Assembly (NCBI RefSeq): GCF_004151485.1
Contig: NZ_SBFF01000002.1
Coordinates: 395,963-459,962, forward strand
DNA: 64,000 bases
DNA from: Sphingosinicella sp. CPCC 101087
GTDB lineage: Bacteria; Pseudomonadota; Alphaproteobacteria; Sphingomonadales; Sphingomonadaceae
Direction: 5' to 3'
Part shown: positions 1-8,698 of the stretch, piece after piece
Position numbering within the stretch: position 1 is the stretch's first letter
Layout: the number at the start of each line of letters is the position of its first letter
Notes under the pieces: model-generated
Told to the model about the DNA's origin: nothing
Databases searched by the model: none
What the model saw: the letters and a program-made list of their open reading frames with translations, nothing else
Made by a program: the position numbers and the translations under genes

Positions 1-1667
1 GACTGGCCCTGCTCCTTGGAGGAGCGGAGCGTGTTGAGGATGCCGTTGCGGCCGTTGAGCGAAACCGCGCGGCCGCCGCCGGCGAACGGGATCGTCTGGC
101 GAACCCAGTAGCTGGTGTCGGCGCCGGCGAAGATCGGATTTTCGAAGATCGCGTCGAAGCCGTGCTGGACGTCGTCATAGGGATCGCCGTCGCCGCTGGC
201 GAACAGACCTGCGCCGCGAACGCGGATCCAATTGAAATCGACGGACGGCTCGATCGCGGCGAAATAGCCCTCGATGCGGGCATTCTCGCCGGTGAAGATG
301 TTCCTCCGGTCCGACCCGAACACGGCATAGGTCGAGGCGGACAGGTTAAGCCGGCCGATATGGCCGTCGGCATTATAGCCGACGTAGAATGCGTCGTAAT
401 TGCGCGTCAGGAGATTGCCGATCAGTGCCGGGCGCACCGGGAAGCCGTTGTCGTCGACCTCGATCTCGCCGCGTTCGCGATTGATGTTCCAGGTCAGGCT
501 GAGTTCGCTCGTCACGTTGATGACGGGAAAATCCTGGCGATAGACGTTCGCATGCAGGACCCAGTCGTCCCGCGGCCGCTGAAACAGGTTGTTGAGGCCG
601 GAATTGGTGTCCTTCTCCAGCCGCCAGATCGCGGCCAGGTTGAACTGGAAGCGGTTGTTGTCGCGATTGCCGAACAGCCGGAACCCGAGCTGCTGATCCT
701 GGAACAGGAAACCCCGGAAATCGAGGTTGAACGGCTGTATGCCCAACCGAAAGCTGTAGAAATCATAGCGATAGGAGGTGTCGCCCAGATGGTAGTCGAG
801 GAACGCCTCCTGCACGCCGAGCGCATAGTCGAACCGATTGCTGCCCACCGTCGGGCGTACGTCGAGCACACGCCGCTCCGGCACGTCGACATAATTGGCC
901 TGGGCGGCGAACGTCACGCGCCATTCGATGTCGGGCGGCTTGTAGGCCGTCGATCCCTTGATCAGCGCGGCCCCGAAGATGAAGGTCTGGACCGCCGCTA
1001 TGCTGTTGTTCCGGCCGAAGACGTCGTTGCTGTCCGGATTTTGCGTCGACTGGACGCCGACCGGGATCGGGAAGCTGCGCGGCTCGAACACGGTATCGGA
1101 AACGGCACTGGCGACGAAGAACCAGTCATTGCTTTGCAGACCGAGCCAGCGCGGTGTGGCGCACCGCCGCTGTCCGGCCTGCCGCCGCCGCTCCTGCTCC
1201 TCCTCGGTCGGAATGCACAGCGGCCGATCGCCCTTGAGCGTGTTCTGGTTGTACGGGTCCCACCAGCGTTCGGTGACGATGCCGAGACTCTCGATAAGCC
1301 GCCAGCGGTCGGGAATCGGAATGTTGAAGCCCGGAAAGGCCTCCGGCGGCGGTGAGCGGATCGCGCCGGGATTCACTTGCTCGACCGCGTCGGGAAGGTC
1401 GCGCTCGATGTCGGGCCGCCGTCGACCTTCGATCAGTTCTTCATCCAGCGGCACGGGCGGGGGCTCGCCTCGCTCGTTGGGCGGCAGTGGCTGCGCCTCC
1501 GACATCGAGGCCGCCCCTTCCGTGGGAGCGACTTCGTCGTCCTGGGAGACGAGGGCGAGCGACGAGGCGGCAGCCGGGTGCGGCGCTGACCGATCGGGCG
1601 GAGACGCGGCAAGGGCGGCCGGATCCACCGACGTCAGCAGTGAAACGAAGGCGGCCGCGAGCGTCAT
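1..1667 (-). CDS. Predicted outer-membrane beta-barrel protein (partial, 3' end beyond left edge)
   Basis: I translated this frame directly. It begins ATG-ACG at 1667, overlaps the stop of the HbpS-like gene (ATGA junction), and stays open to the window edge, giving about 555 residues. The N terminus looks like a weak export signal ending in an Ala-rich stretch. An acidic/proline-rich segment follows, then a long region of alternating aromatic/polar strands (segments such as RLGIQPFNLDFRGFLF and FYVGYNADGHIGRLNLSAST) typical of large Gram-negative barrels. I recognise no named family. Translational coupling to a lipoprotein and a multihaem cytochrome suggests it forms the outer-membrane part of one complex; that is inference. 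The C-terminal strand signature lies outside the window. Confidence 0.72.
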   Translation of the reverse strand, partial: MTLAAAFVSLLTSVDPAALAASPPDRSAPHPAAASSLALVSQDDEVAPTEGAASMSEAQPLPPNERGEPPPVPLDEELIEGRRRPDIERDLPDAVEQVNPGAIRSPPPEAFPGFNIPIPDRWRLIESLGIVTERWWDPYNQNTLKGDRPLCIPTEEEQERRRQAGQRRCATPRWLGLQSNDWFFVASAVSDTVFEPRSFPIPVGVQSTQNPDSNDVFGRNNSIAAVQTFIFGAALIKGSTAYKPPDIEWRVTFAAQANYVDVPERRVLDVRPTVGSNRFDYALGVQEAFLDYHLGDTSYRYDFYSFRLGIQPFNLDFRGFLFQDQQLGFRLFGNRDNNRFQFNLAAIWRLEKDTNSGLNNLFQRPRDDWVLHANVYRQDFPVINVTSELSLTWNINRERGEIEVDDNGFPVRPALIGNLLTRNYDAFYVGYNADGHIGRLNLSASTYAVFGSDRRNIFTGENARIEGYFAAIEPSVDFNWIRVRGAGLFASGDGDPYDDVQHGFDAIFENPIFAGADTSYWVRQTIPFAGGGRAVSLNGRNGILNTLRSSKEQGQ

Positions 1668-3619
1668 TTGCCCTGGCAGACATTCTGCTCGTTGGTGCCG
1701 ACGAACGGATTGAACGGACACAGCACCCAGCGCAGCCGGGTCGTCGTGCTGCCGGTCGGGATCTGGATCCGATCGGAACGGTTCGCCGGATCGGCATTGC
1801 CGATCGAACCGCCAAGGCGGATCCCAGCATTGTGAAGGCCCAGAAAGGCGATCATGTCGCTCTGGTCGTTGCCGTCGCCGGACGAGGCGATCGCGCCGAC
1901 GAGCTGGTTGCCGCGATAGATCGGCACGCCGCCGGCGAACAGGGTGATCCCGTTATTGATCCGGTTGCGGCCCGGCCTGACCTGCGGGGAGCGCGTGCAG
2001 CTCCGCGGTACATCGGTGGCATTGGCGCCGAGCACGAAGCCGACGTGCCCCAGGATGTCGTCGGTGATCAGCCGCGACTGCAGTCCGGTCGAGAAGATGT
2101 TGAACTGCTCGATCGGGCCGGACAGCGGTCCGGGCGGGCGGCCGAGCTGCCCGTCGGGAAACCAGGGCCGGGCGATATTGCCGATGCCGCGCAGCGAGAA
2201 TGCCGTGTTGCCGGTGAGCGCCGAGGGATCGCCAAGGAAGGTGCGTACCGCGGCGACATAATCGGAGACGCCCGACGTAGGATTGGCCAGCAGGTCCGGA
2301 GCCGCGAAACGGCTGGAGAAGAAGACCGTGGTCCGCGCCTTCTGAGGAACCGCGTCGATCGCATCGACCAATGCGTCGGGACCGCGCACCAGGCCGAGAA
2401 TCTCGCCATTGGTATCGACCACGACCATGGTGTTCTGAGCACGATTGTCGAGCGGATAGCGCAGCTGCGCGCGAGCCGCGCGCTGGACCTTGAAGGCCTC
2501 CTCGAGCAGCGCGCGCACCTCCGAGGCGGACAGCGCGCCGGCCCCGTCCGTGCCGGCGCGGGCGGGATAACGATTGCTCCCGGCGCCGTCGCTGACCACC
2601 CAGACTTCCGGCACGTCATACTCGCCGGCGGCAGCCGGGCGGATTCCGGACTCCTCGCTTCCGTAGACCGTCCCGGGCACGATCACCGCATCATTGTATC
2701 CGCGGATGGCGACGAGGTTGCCGACGGTGCCGTTGATCGACGCGAAGGCGGGGGCGCTGCCAGGACTGCTTCGGAAATCGGCCGGCGTGGCATCGGAATA
2801 GCGCAGCAGGGTGCCGTCCACCGCTATCCGGTTGGCGCGGATCTGCGGCGCCGGTTCGAAGCCGGCGGTGGCGGCGAGGGCGATGACCTCCTCGACGTTG
2901 CCGTCCTTGTCCAGAAACTCGGTATCGAATCCGTAGACGCCATCACCGATGACCGCGACGGATCCGACCACCGCGCCGTTCTTGTACAGCGGGAAGGCGC
3001 CGGGATCGGCGCCGACGCCGAGTGGACCTCGGTGGCTTCCGGCCCGGTTCGGAAAGCGGCTTGCGACGTCAGAGCAGGGAAGCTGGCTGAACTGAACGCT
3101 GAACAGTGGGCCGCTTTCCAGGCCTCGGGTGCCGCGCGATGGCGGGAAAGTCTCTTGAACGATGTCGTTCGCGGTGCGGCTGGAGAAGGCCGCCCCCATG
3201 GACGAGAAATAAGAGGAAGTGAGCGCCTTGGAGATGCCTCCGGCAAGCGCCGCCGGCGCCGGCAGGTCGAGGTCCTGCAGATCGGTGCTCCGGCCGTTCG
3301 GAGCGGGCGGCGTTCGCAGCGTCAGGTCGGTCCCGTTCATGACGAAGGCGGCGAGGACGTTGCCGACCCGGTCGATGACGATGAATCCGGAGGGCTGACC
3401 CTGGGCCTGCGCTTCCGCCACCCCCTGCGCGATGATTCGTTCGACGTCGGAGACGGTGAGGTTCACCAGTGCCGGCGTCTGGAACAACGCCTGTGGCGCC
3501 GGCGGCGGCGGCGGGGGAGGGGGCGGCACGGGATTCTCGTTGCCGCCGCCTCCCCCGCCGCCGCCGCAGGAGGCGACGAGAAGGGCGGCCATGGCAATCA
3601 ACGATACGCTACGCCTCAC
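1664..3619 (-). CDS. Lipoprotein with two HbpS/GlcG-like domains
   Basis: 651 residues, starting at a GTG that overlaps the upstream cytochrome stop (GTGA). The N terminus is a lipoprotein signal with lipobox LVASC, followed by a run of about eight glycines and then a run of about nine prolines, a flexible tether. Two copies of an HbpS/GlcG-like module are visible: one begins near residue 53 (LTVSDVERIIAQGV, then VIDRVGNVLAAF), the other near residue 361 (LSASEVRALLEEAF, then VVVDTNGEILGLVRG). The family includes haem-binding and haem-degrading sensors such as HbpS and the GlcG proteins. A tandem, lipid-anchored form beside a multihaem cytochrome suggests a haem-handling or surface-exposed role. 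Substrate and activity are not shown by the sequence. Confidence 0.8.
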   Translation of the reverse strand: MRRSVSLIAMAALLVASCGGGGGGGGNENPVPPPPPPPPPAPQALFQTPALVNLTVSDVERIIAQGVAEAQAQGQPSGFIVIDRVGNVLAAFVMNGTDLTLRTPPAPNGRSTDLQDLDLPAPAALAGGISKALTSSYFSSMGAAFSSRTANDIVQETFPPSRGTRGLESGPLFSVQFSQLPCSDVASRFPNRAGSHRGPLGVGADPGAFPLYKNGAVVGSVAVIGDGVYGFDTEFLDKDGNVEEVIALAATAGFEPAPQIRANRIAVDGTLLRYSDATPADFRSSPGSAPAFASINGTVGNLVAIRGYNDAVIVPGTVYGSEESGIRPAAAGEYDVPEVWVVSDGAGSNRYPARAGTDGAGALSASEVRALLEEAFKVQRAARAQLRYPLDNRAQNTMVVVDTNGEILGLVRGPDALVDAIDAVPQKARTTVFFSSRFAAPDLLANPTSGVSDYVAAVRTFLGDPSALTGNTAFSLRGIGNIARPWFPDGQLGRPPGPLSGPIEQFNIFSTGLQSRLITDDILGHVGFVLGANATDVPRSCTRSPQVRPGRNRINNGITLFAGGVPIYRGNQLVGAIASSGDGNDQSDMIAFLGLHNAGIRLGGSIGNADPANRSDRIQIPTGSTTTRLRWVLCPFNPFVGTNEQNVCQGK

Positions 3620-4992
3620 CTGAGCCTCCGAATGGCGGCGGCGGCCCGTCCGAGCGCAGCGCGGAATTCACCGGGGCTGTAGGCGTTGGGATCTCGGACG
3701 GCCCGATACGCAGAATTGATGTCCACCCGGATGTCGTTGGCCGAGCTCTCGGAGACCTGGCGCTCGTCGACCAGGGCGGAGAGCAGGGTATCGGTCGCCA
3801 TCACCGCCTGCACGCTTCCGGCATAATCGGTGAAGCGCGGGCTGATCGCGCCGCTGGTGATCGAATCGATGATCGCGAATACCTGGCCGCGGCCCACCCG
3901 GGCGCCGCTGAAAGCGGTGGCGAGGGCGCGAACCGTTTCCTGCAACGTCCCGGCCGCTCGTACCGCGGCGGCGCGGTCGCGCGCGAGCGCCTGGTGGAAG
4001 GCGCGGCTGTCGCGCTCGAACCGCTGCGACAGGTCCGGGGCGACGACGCGAGCCGCGGCGGCGAGCATGATCATGTTCTCGTCATTGTAAGGCGGCATGC
4101 CGGACGGGATCGGTCGGCTCGGATTGGCCACGGCAGTCGGCCGGAAATTCGGCTCGTCCGAGATGCGGCGGTGGCAACTGTGGCAGTCGAAGAAGTAGAA
4201 TTCGGGGAAGATGCCGTCGGTGCCGCGGCCGGCCGTCGTGAACAGGCCGAGCGACCGGTCGAGCGCCATCGCCTGCCCGACCGCCCACATCTGGACGGAA
4301 TCTATAGCGCCCTTTCGATTGTGATAGTCCTCATCTTCCTGGTGATGCTGCTGCAGTGTCGTGAACAGGTCGAGCTCGAACGAGATGCGGGGATGGCCTG
4401 CCGCCATGATGCGGTGGGTGACGAACTGTCCCTCGTCCGCGCTGCCGAAATGGCAGTCGAGGCAGACTGCGGCGCGGGCGCGCGGATTTTCAAGCGGCAC
4501 CAGGCCCCGCGACACGTTGTTGGCGTGCGTGCCGCCCACCGAATAGTGGCTCGACAGCCAGCCGGAGGCCGGGCCGTGACAGGATTCGCAGCCGACGCCG
4601 TCGGAAAGCTGGAAACGCGCACCGCGCGCCGCGGCGGGCGTCGCATGGCAGCCGAGGCACATTTCGGCGCTGCTCGCCTCGCCAATGCCCAGGCGCTGGG
4701 CAATGACCTTGCTCCGGGGATCGCTCAGCACGGCATAGGCCCGGCTGTGCGCGCCGGCGGCGCTCGACGGGTCCTGCCACAGCATGATTTCGTCCTGGCG
4801 GACTACGGGTCCGTCGCCCTCGCTGCGGCCGTGGCAGGTCGTCCCGCCACAGCTCGCGACGCCGACGAACGTGGCGCCGCCGGCCTGCGCGAGGGCCGGC
4901 GCCTCGGCCGGCCGGACGAGCAGCAGGAATCCGGCCAGCGCGGCGAACGCCAGCGCGCCGAAGCCCACGAAGAATTTACGGCTGCCCCCCAT
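3616..4992 (-). CDS. Pentaheme c-type cytochrome, cytochrome c554-like
   Basis: I chose ATG 4992 (458 aa) because a GGAGGG ribosome-binding site sits just upstream and the product then begins with a signal/anchor helix (GFGALAFAALAGFLLLV). Five haem-attachment motifs are visible: one CX4CH (CGGTTCH, residues 48-54) and four CXXCH (CLGCH 112-116, CESCH 135-139, CLDCH 177-181, CHSCH 270-274). The spacing and the sequence VGVASC...CH...MCLGCH...GCESCHGP resemble the cytochrome c554 family of periplasmic electron carriers. The last 170 residues have no haem motif and look helical. It is the first gene of a tightly coupled trio with a HbpS-like lipoprotein and a beta-barrel, so electrons or haem probably pass between these partners (inference). 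The donor and acceptor are unknown. Confidence 0.88.
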   Translation of the reverse strand: MGGSRKFFVGFGALAFAALAGFLLLVRPAEAPALAQAGGATFVGVASCGGTTCHGRSEGDGPVVRQDEIMLWQDPSSAAGAHSRAYAVLSDPRSKVIAQRLGIGEASSAEMCLGCHATPAAARGARFQLSDGVGCESCHGPASGWLSSHYSVGGTHANNVSRGLVPLENPRARAAVCLDCHFGSADEGQFVTHRIMAAGHPRISFELDLFTTLQQHHQEDEDYHNRKGAIDSVQMWAVGQAMALDRSLGLFTTAGRGTDGIFPEFYFFDCHSCHRRISDEPNFRPTAVANPSRPIPSGMPPYNDENMIMLAAAARVVAPDLSQRFERDSRAFHQALARDRAAAVRAAGTLQETVRALATAFSGARVGRGQVFAIIDSITSGAISPRFTDYAGSVQAVMATDTLLSALVDERQVSESSANDIRVDINSAYRAVRDPNAYSPGEFRAALGRAAAAIRRLR

Positions 4993-5259
4993 CTGCCCTC
5001 CATGCCGCCCCGTTTCCCCCAGAGCAGCCACAGAACGTGTCCGAAACTATGGACCGAAACGCCCGACCTGCGCAAGCCGGAAAGCCCGACCCCGATGCTT
5101 GCGAGCCGCGCGAAGGGGTGGCTTGCAAGCTGCTGATGACAGTTGAAACAATCCTCGGTACATCAAGGGGAGAAATGGGGGGGACCGGGCGGATCGTGGC
5201 CGTCTCGGCCGGCCTCCGCCATGATCCATCGCCCGTGCGGGCGCCATCGGAGCGGCGAG

Positions 5260-6984
5260 ATGACCAAAGCCTCTGATCTGTTCGTCCAGTGCCTCGAAGA
5301 GGAAGGGGTGGAGTATATCTTCGGCGTCCCCGGCGAGGAGAATCTCGACTTTCTCGACAGCCTGTCGCGCTCAGGCCGCATCAAGCTGGTCCTCACCCGG
5401 CATGAGCAGGGAGCGGGTTTCATGGCCGCCACCTACGGCCGCCACACCGGCCGCACGGGCGTTTGCCTCGCTACATTGGGCCCCGGCGCGACCAATTTCG
5501 TGACCGCCGCGGCCTACGCCCAGCTCGGCGGCATGCCGATGCTGATGATCACCGGCCAGAAGCCGATCAAGAAATCCAAGCAGGGCCGGTTCCAGATTCT
5601 CGACGTCGTCGACATGATGGGTCCGATCACCAAATATACGCACCAGCTGGCCTCCGCCGACAATATTCCGAGCCGGGTGCGCGAAGCGATCCGGCTCGCG
5701 GAGGAGGAGAAGCCCGGCGCCGTCCATCTCGAGCTCCCCGAGGACATTGCCGACGAGACGACCGAATCGCGCCCGCTGAAGCGAAGCCTGGTGCGGCGGC
5801 CGCTGGCGGACGAGAAATCGGTGCGCGCCGCGGTCACCAAGATCGAGCAGGCGCGTTCGCCGGTCCTGGTGCTCGGCGCCGGCGCCAATCGCAAGATGAC
5901 GAGCCGGATGCTGCTCCAGTTCATCGAGAAGACCGGCATCCCCTTCATCACGACCCAGCTCGGCAAGGGCGTCATCGACGAGATGCATCCCAAGTTCCTC
6001 GGCTGCGCGGCGCTGTCCGCCGGCGACTTCGTCCACAAGGCGATCGAGGCGGCCGACCTCATCATCAATGTCGGCCATGACGTGATCGAGAAGCCGCCTT
6101 TCTTCATGATGCAGGGCGGAACCGAGGTGATCCATGTCAGCACGAAGACGGCCGAAGTCGACCCCGTTTATTTCCCCCAGGTCGAGGTGATCGGCGACAT
6201 CGCCAACGCAATGTGGCAGATCAAGGAGGACATCGTCCCGTCCGGCACCTGGACGTTCGACCGCATGCTGCGCGCGCGGGAGGCGGAGCTCGAGCATAGC
6301 GCGAGCTTGTGCGACGACATGCGCTTCCCGATCTTCCCGCCCTGCCTGGTCAAGCGCGTGCGCGAGGCGATGCCGGCCGACGGCATCATCTGCCTGGACA
6401 ATGGCGTCTACAAGATCTGGTTCGCGCGCAACTATCCGGCGCGCCAGTCGAACACGGTGCTGCTCGACAATGCGCTGGCGACGATGGGCGCCGGCCTGCC
6501 GTCGGCGATGGCCTCGGCGATGATCTATCCCGACCGCAAGGTCATGGCGATCTGCGGCGACGGCGGCTTCATGATGAACAGCCAGGAGATGGAGACCGCG
6601 GTTCGGCTCGGGCTCAACCTCACCGTGCTGATCCTGCGCGACGACGCCTATGGCATGATCCGCTGGAAGCAGGCCAATATGGGCTTCACCGACTTCGGCC
6701 TCACCTACGGCAATCCCGACTTCGTCAAATATGCCGAGGCCTATGGCGCCAGCGGCTACCGCGTCGACAGCGCCGAAGGGCTGCCCGGCCTGCTCGAGCG
6801 CTGCCTCGACACGCCGGGCGTCCACCTGATCGATTGCCCGGTCGATTATTCGGAGAATGACCGGATCCTCAACAAGGACATCAAGGAGCTGAGCGCCGCA
6901 CTGCAGGCCGGCCGACCTGCGGGCCTCACCTTCGAGACCGCCGAAGCGGCCGCACCGGTCTCGGTCGGTCCAACGCCGGCCTGA
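5260..6984 (+). CDS. Acetolactate synthase large-subunit-like ThDP-dependent enzyme
   Basis: 574 residues from ATG 5260, which has a GGAG Shine-Dalgarno 7 nt upstream; the frame extends further upstream but that part looks non-coding. The N-terminal ThDP-binding domain contains the catalytic glutamate in RHEQGAGFMA (about E49), a central Rossmann-like domain follows, and the C-terminal domain carries the Mg/ThDP motif CGDGGFMMN around residue 432. Such enzymes decarboxylate pyruvate and condense it with a second 2-oxo acid. No ilvN-type regulatory subunit gene is adjacent, so this may be a catabolic AlsS-like or orphan paralogue rather than the biosynthetic enzyme. The next gene on the same strand is an aldehyde dehydrogenase, which suggests a shared carbon pathway, not identifiable from sequence. 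Confidence 0.85.
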   Translation: MTKASDLFVQCLEEEGVEYIFGVPGEENLDFLDSLSRSGRIKLVLTRHEQGAGFMAATYGRHTGRTGVCLATLGPGATNFVTAAAYAQLGGMPMLMITGQKPIKKSKQGRFQILDVVDMMGPITKYTHQLASADNIPSRVREAIRLAEEEKPGAVHLELPEDIADETTESRPLKRSLVRRPLADEKSVRAAVTKIEQARSPVLVLGAGANRKMTSRMLLQFIEKTGIPFITTQLGKGVIDEMHPKFLGCAALSAGDFVHKAIEAADLIINVGHDVIEKPPFFMMQGGTEVIHVSTKTAEVDPVYFPQVEVIGDIANAMWQIKEDIVPSGTWTFDRMLRAREAELEHSASLCDDMRFPIFPPCLVKRVREAMPADGIICLDNGVYKIWFARNYPARQSNTVLLDNALATMGAGLPSAMASAMIYPDRKVMAICGDGGFMMNSQEMETAVRLGLNLTVLILRDDAYGMIRWKQANMGFTDFGLTYGNPDFVKYAEAYGASGYRVDSAEGLPGLLERCLDTPGVHLIDCPVDYSENDRILNKDIKELSAALQAGRPAGLTFETAEAAAPVSVGPTPA

Positions 6985-7012
6985 CCCACGGAAGGCCGTT
7001 CGCGACGAGCCT

Positions 7013-7133
7013 GTGCTTCGATGCGCGGCTTCGACGGGCTAAGCCGCTACTCGGGATGAGCGGAGGAAGGGTTTTCCATCCCCGCTCATGCTGAGTAGGC
7101 ATTGAGCGAAGTCGAAACGCCGTACCGAAGCAC
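7013..7133. repeat. Head-to-head REP pair forming a long imperfect hairpin
   Basis: The ends GTGCTTCG (7013-7020) and CGAAGCAC (7126-7133) are exact complements, and the arms (ending ACTCGGGATGAGCGG and CCGCTCATGCTGAGT) pair imperfectly around a short A/T-containing centre near 7065-7080. The arms match the REP unit that is arrayed at 27051-27339. The element lies between two same-strand genes and ends about 35 nt before the aldehyde dehydrogenase start, so it could attenuate read-through or stabilise mRNA ends. Confidence 0.8.
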
Positions 7134-7167
7134 GGGCCCGGGCGAACGGAGTTAAGGACACTCAACG

Positions 7168-8631
7168 ATGGTGAAGCTCAAGGACGTCTATCCGCTCTAC
7201 CTCGCCAACGAGGCGAAGCAGCCCAACGCGGATCTCGAGGTCACCGACAAATATTCGGGCGAGGTCGCGTTTCGGGTGGCGCAAGCCGACGCCGCCACCA
7301 TCGACGCGGGAATCGCCGCCGCCGCCGCGGCCGCCGAGCCAATGGCGCGAATGGCGAGCTACGAGCGCCAGAACGTTCTCCAGCATTGCGTCGACCGCTT
7401 CAAGGAACGGTATGACGAACTCGCATATGCCCTGTGCGTGGAGGCGGGAAAGCCGATCAAGGACAGCGAGGGCGAGGTCACCCGGCTGATCGACACGTTC
7501 CGGATCGCGGCCGAGGAATCGGTGAGAATGACGGGCGAGGTTCAGCCGCTCGACATCTCGCCGCGCGCCAAGGGCTATCAGGGCATCTGGAAACGGGTGC
7601 CGATCGGCCCCTGCAGCTTCATCTCGCCCTTCAACTTTCCCCTGAACCTCGCCGCCCACAAGATCGCGCCCGCGCTCGCGGTCGGCTGCCCGTTCGTCGT
7701 CAAGCCGGCGAGCCGGACGCCGCTGGGCACGATCATCATCGGCGAGATCCTCGCCGAGACCGACCTGCCCAAGGGCGCTTTCTCCATCCTGCCGGCCCAT
7801 CGCGAGGGCGCGGACCTGTTCACCACCGACGAGCGGCTGAAACTGCTCTCCTTCACCGGCTCTCCGGCGGTCGGCTGGGACCTGAAGGCGCGCGCCGGCA
7901 AGAAGAAGGTCGTCCTGGAGCTGGGCGGCAATGCCGCCGTGATCGTCGACCGCGACGCCGATCTCGACGATGCGGTCGAGCGGATCATCTTCGGCGCCTT
8001 CTACCAGTCGGGCCAGAGCTGCATCGGCGTCCAGCGCATCGTCATCCATGCCGACATCTACAACGAGTTCAGGGACCGGCTCTGCGCCAAGGCGAGCAAG
8101 CTGGTCGCCGGCGACCCCAAGGACCGCGACACCTTCATCGGGCCGATGATCAGCGAAGGCGAGGCGCGCCGCCTCGACGAATGGGTCCAGGAAGCGCTCG
8201 GCGCCGGCGCCCGGCTGCTGTGCGGCGGCAAGAGGGAAGGGGCGATGCTCGAGGCGACCCTGCTCGAAGGAGTCGACCGGAACTGCCGGGTCTATCGCGA
8301 GGAAGCTTTCGGCCCGGTCGCGCTCCTGTCGCGGTTCACCGATTTCGATGCCGCGCTCGACGAGGTCAACGATTCCAAGTTCGGCCTTCAGGCCGGGATC
8401 TTCACCCGCGACCTGTTCAAGACGCTCGACGCCTGGGACCGGCTCGACGTCGGCGGAGTCGTCGTCAACGACGTGCCCAGCTATCGCGTCGACAACATGC
8501 CATATGGCGGCGTCAAGGAATCCGGGCTCGGTCGCGAGGGCGTTCGCTTCGCGATGGAGGACATGACCGAGATCCGCAATCTCGTCATTCGCCGCGGCGC
8601 CGGTGCGGCGCTCAGGCAGATGGGGGAATAA
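7168..8631 (+). CDS. Aldehyde dehydrogenase family protein (non-phosphorylating GAPDH-like)
   Basis: 487 residues with the full ALDH fold: NAD(P)-binding region, SPFNFPLNL (the ALDH family substrate/cofactor loop), general base in ELGGNA (about E251) and nucleophile in GQSCIG (about C285), then EEAFGPV and the C-terminal PYGGVKESGLGREG motif. These residues indicate an active NAD(P)-dependent oxidation of an aldehyde to an acid. The overall sequence resembles the group containing NADP-dependent non-phosphorylating glyceraldehyde-3-phosphate dehydrogenases, but substrate cannot be assigned. The start ATG 7168 follows a short A/G-rich stretch (GGAGTTAAGGA). Its pairing with the upstream ThDP lyase-type gene and the TetR gene downstream suggests a regulated catabolic unit. 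Confidence 0.9.
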   Translation: MVKLKDVYPLYLANEAKQPNADLEVTDKYSGEVAFRVAQADAATIDAGIAAAAAAAEPMARMASYERQNVLQHCVDRFKERYDELAYALCVEAGKPIKDSEGEVTRLIDTFRIAAEESVRMTGEVQPLDISPRAKGYQGIWKRVPIGPCSFISPFNFPLNLAAHKIAPALAVGCPFVVKPASRTPLGTIIIGEILAETDLPKGAFSILPAHREGADLFTTDERLKLLSFTGSPAVGWDLKARAGKKKVVLELGGNAAVIVDRDADLDDAVERIIFGAFYQSGQSCIGVQRIVIHADIYNEFRDRLCAKASKLVAGDPKDRDTFIGPMISEGEARRLDEWVQEALGAGARLLCGGKREGAMLEATLLEGVDRNCRVYREEAFGPVALLSRFTDFDAALDEVNDSKFGLQAGIFTRDLFKTLDAWDRLDVGGVVVNDVPSYRVDNMPYGGVKESGLGREGVRFAMEDMTEIRNLVIRRGAGAALRQMGE

Positions 8632-8698
8632 GGGCGGAGCCGTCTGCAGCGCCGCGGCGCTCGCGGGAAGTTCGAAGGCAAGCGCCCTGACGGCTTGC

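Noticed and set aside
162..1355. Long plus-strand open frame over the beta-barrel gene
   Set aside because: It is a GC-driven antisense shadow. The minus-strand frame has the aromatic/polar alternation of a barrel and a coupled start, while this one is rich in Val/Ala/Arg/Glu without any domain.
1..4992. A standard Mtr or Pio electron conduit
   Set aside because: The cytochrome has five haems rather than about ten, there is no decahaem partner, and the middle gene is a HbpS-type lipoprotein; the locus is described as a separate candidate.
5143..5259. Extended N terminus of the acetolactate-synthase-like protein or a 34-codon ORF at 5174
   Set aside because: The added residues do not resemble the family; ATG 5260 has a better ribosome-binding site.
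5371..6825. 484-codon minus-strand frame over the acetolactate-synthase-like gene
   Set aside because: Antisense to a gene with intact ThDP motifs; its composition (Asp/His/Arg/Ala) is typical of shadow frames in high-GC DNA.
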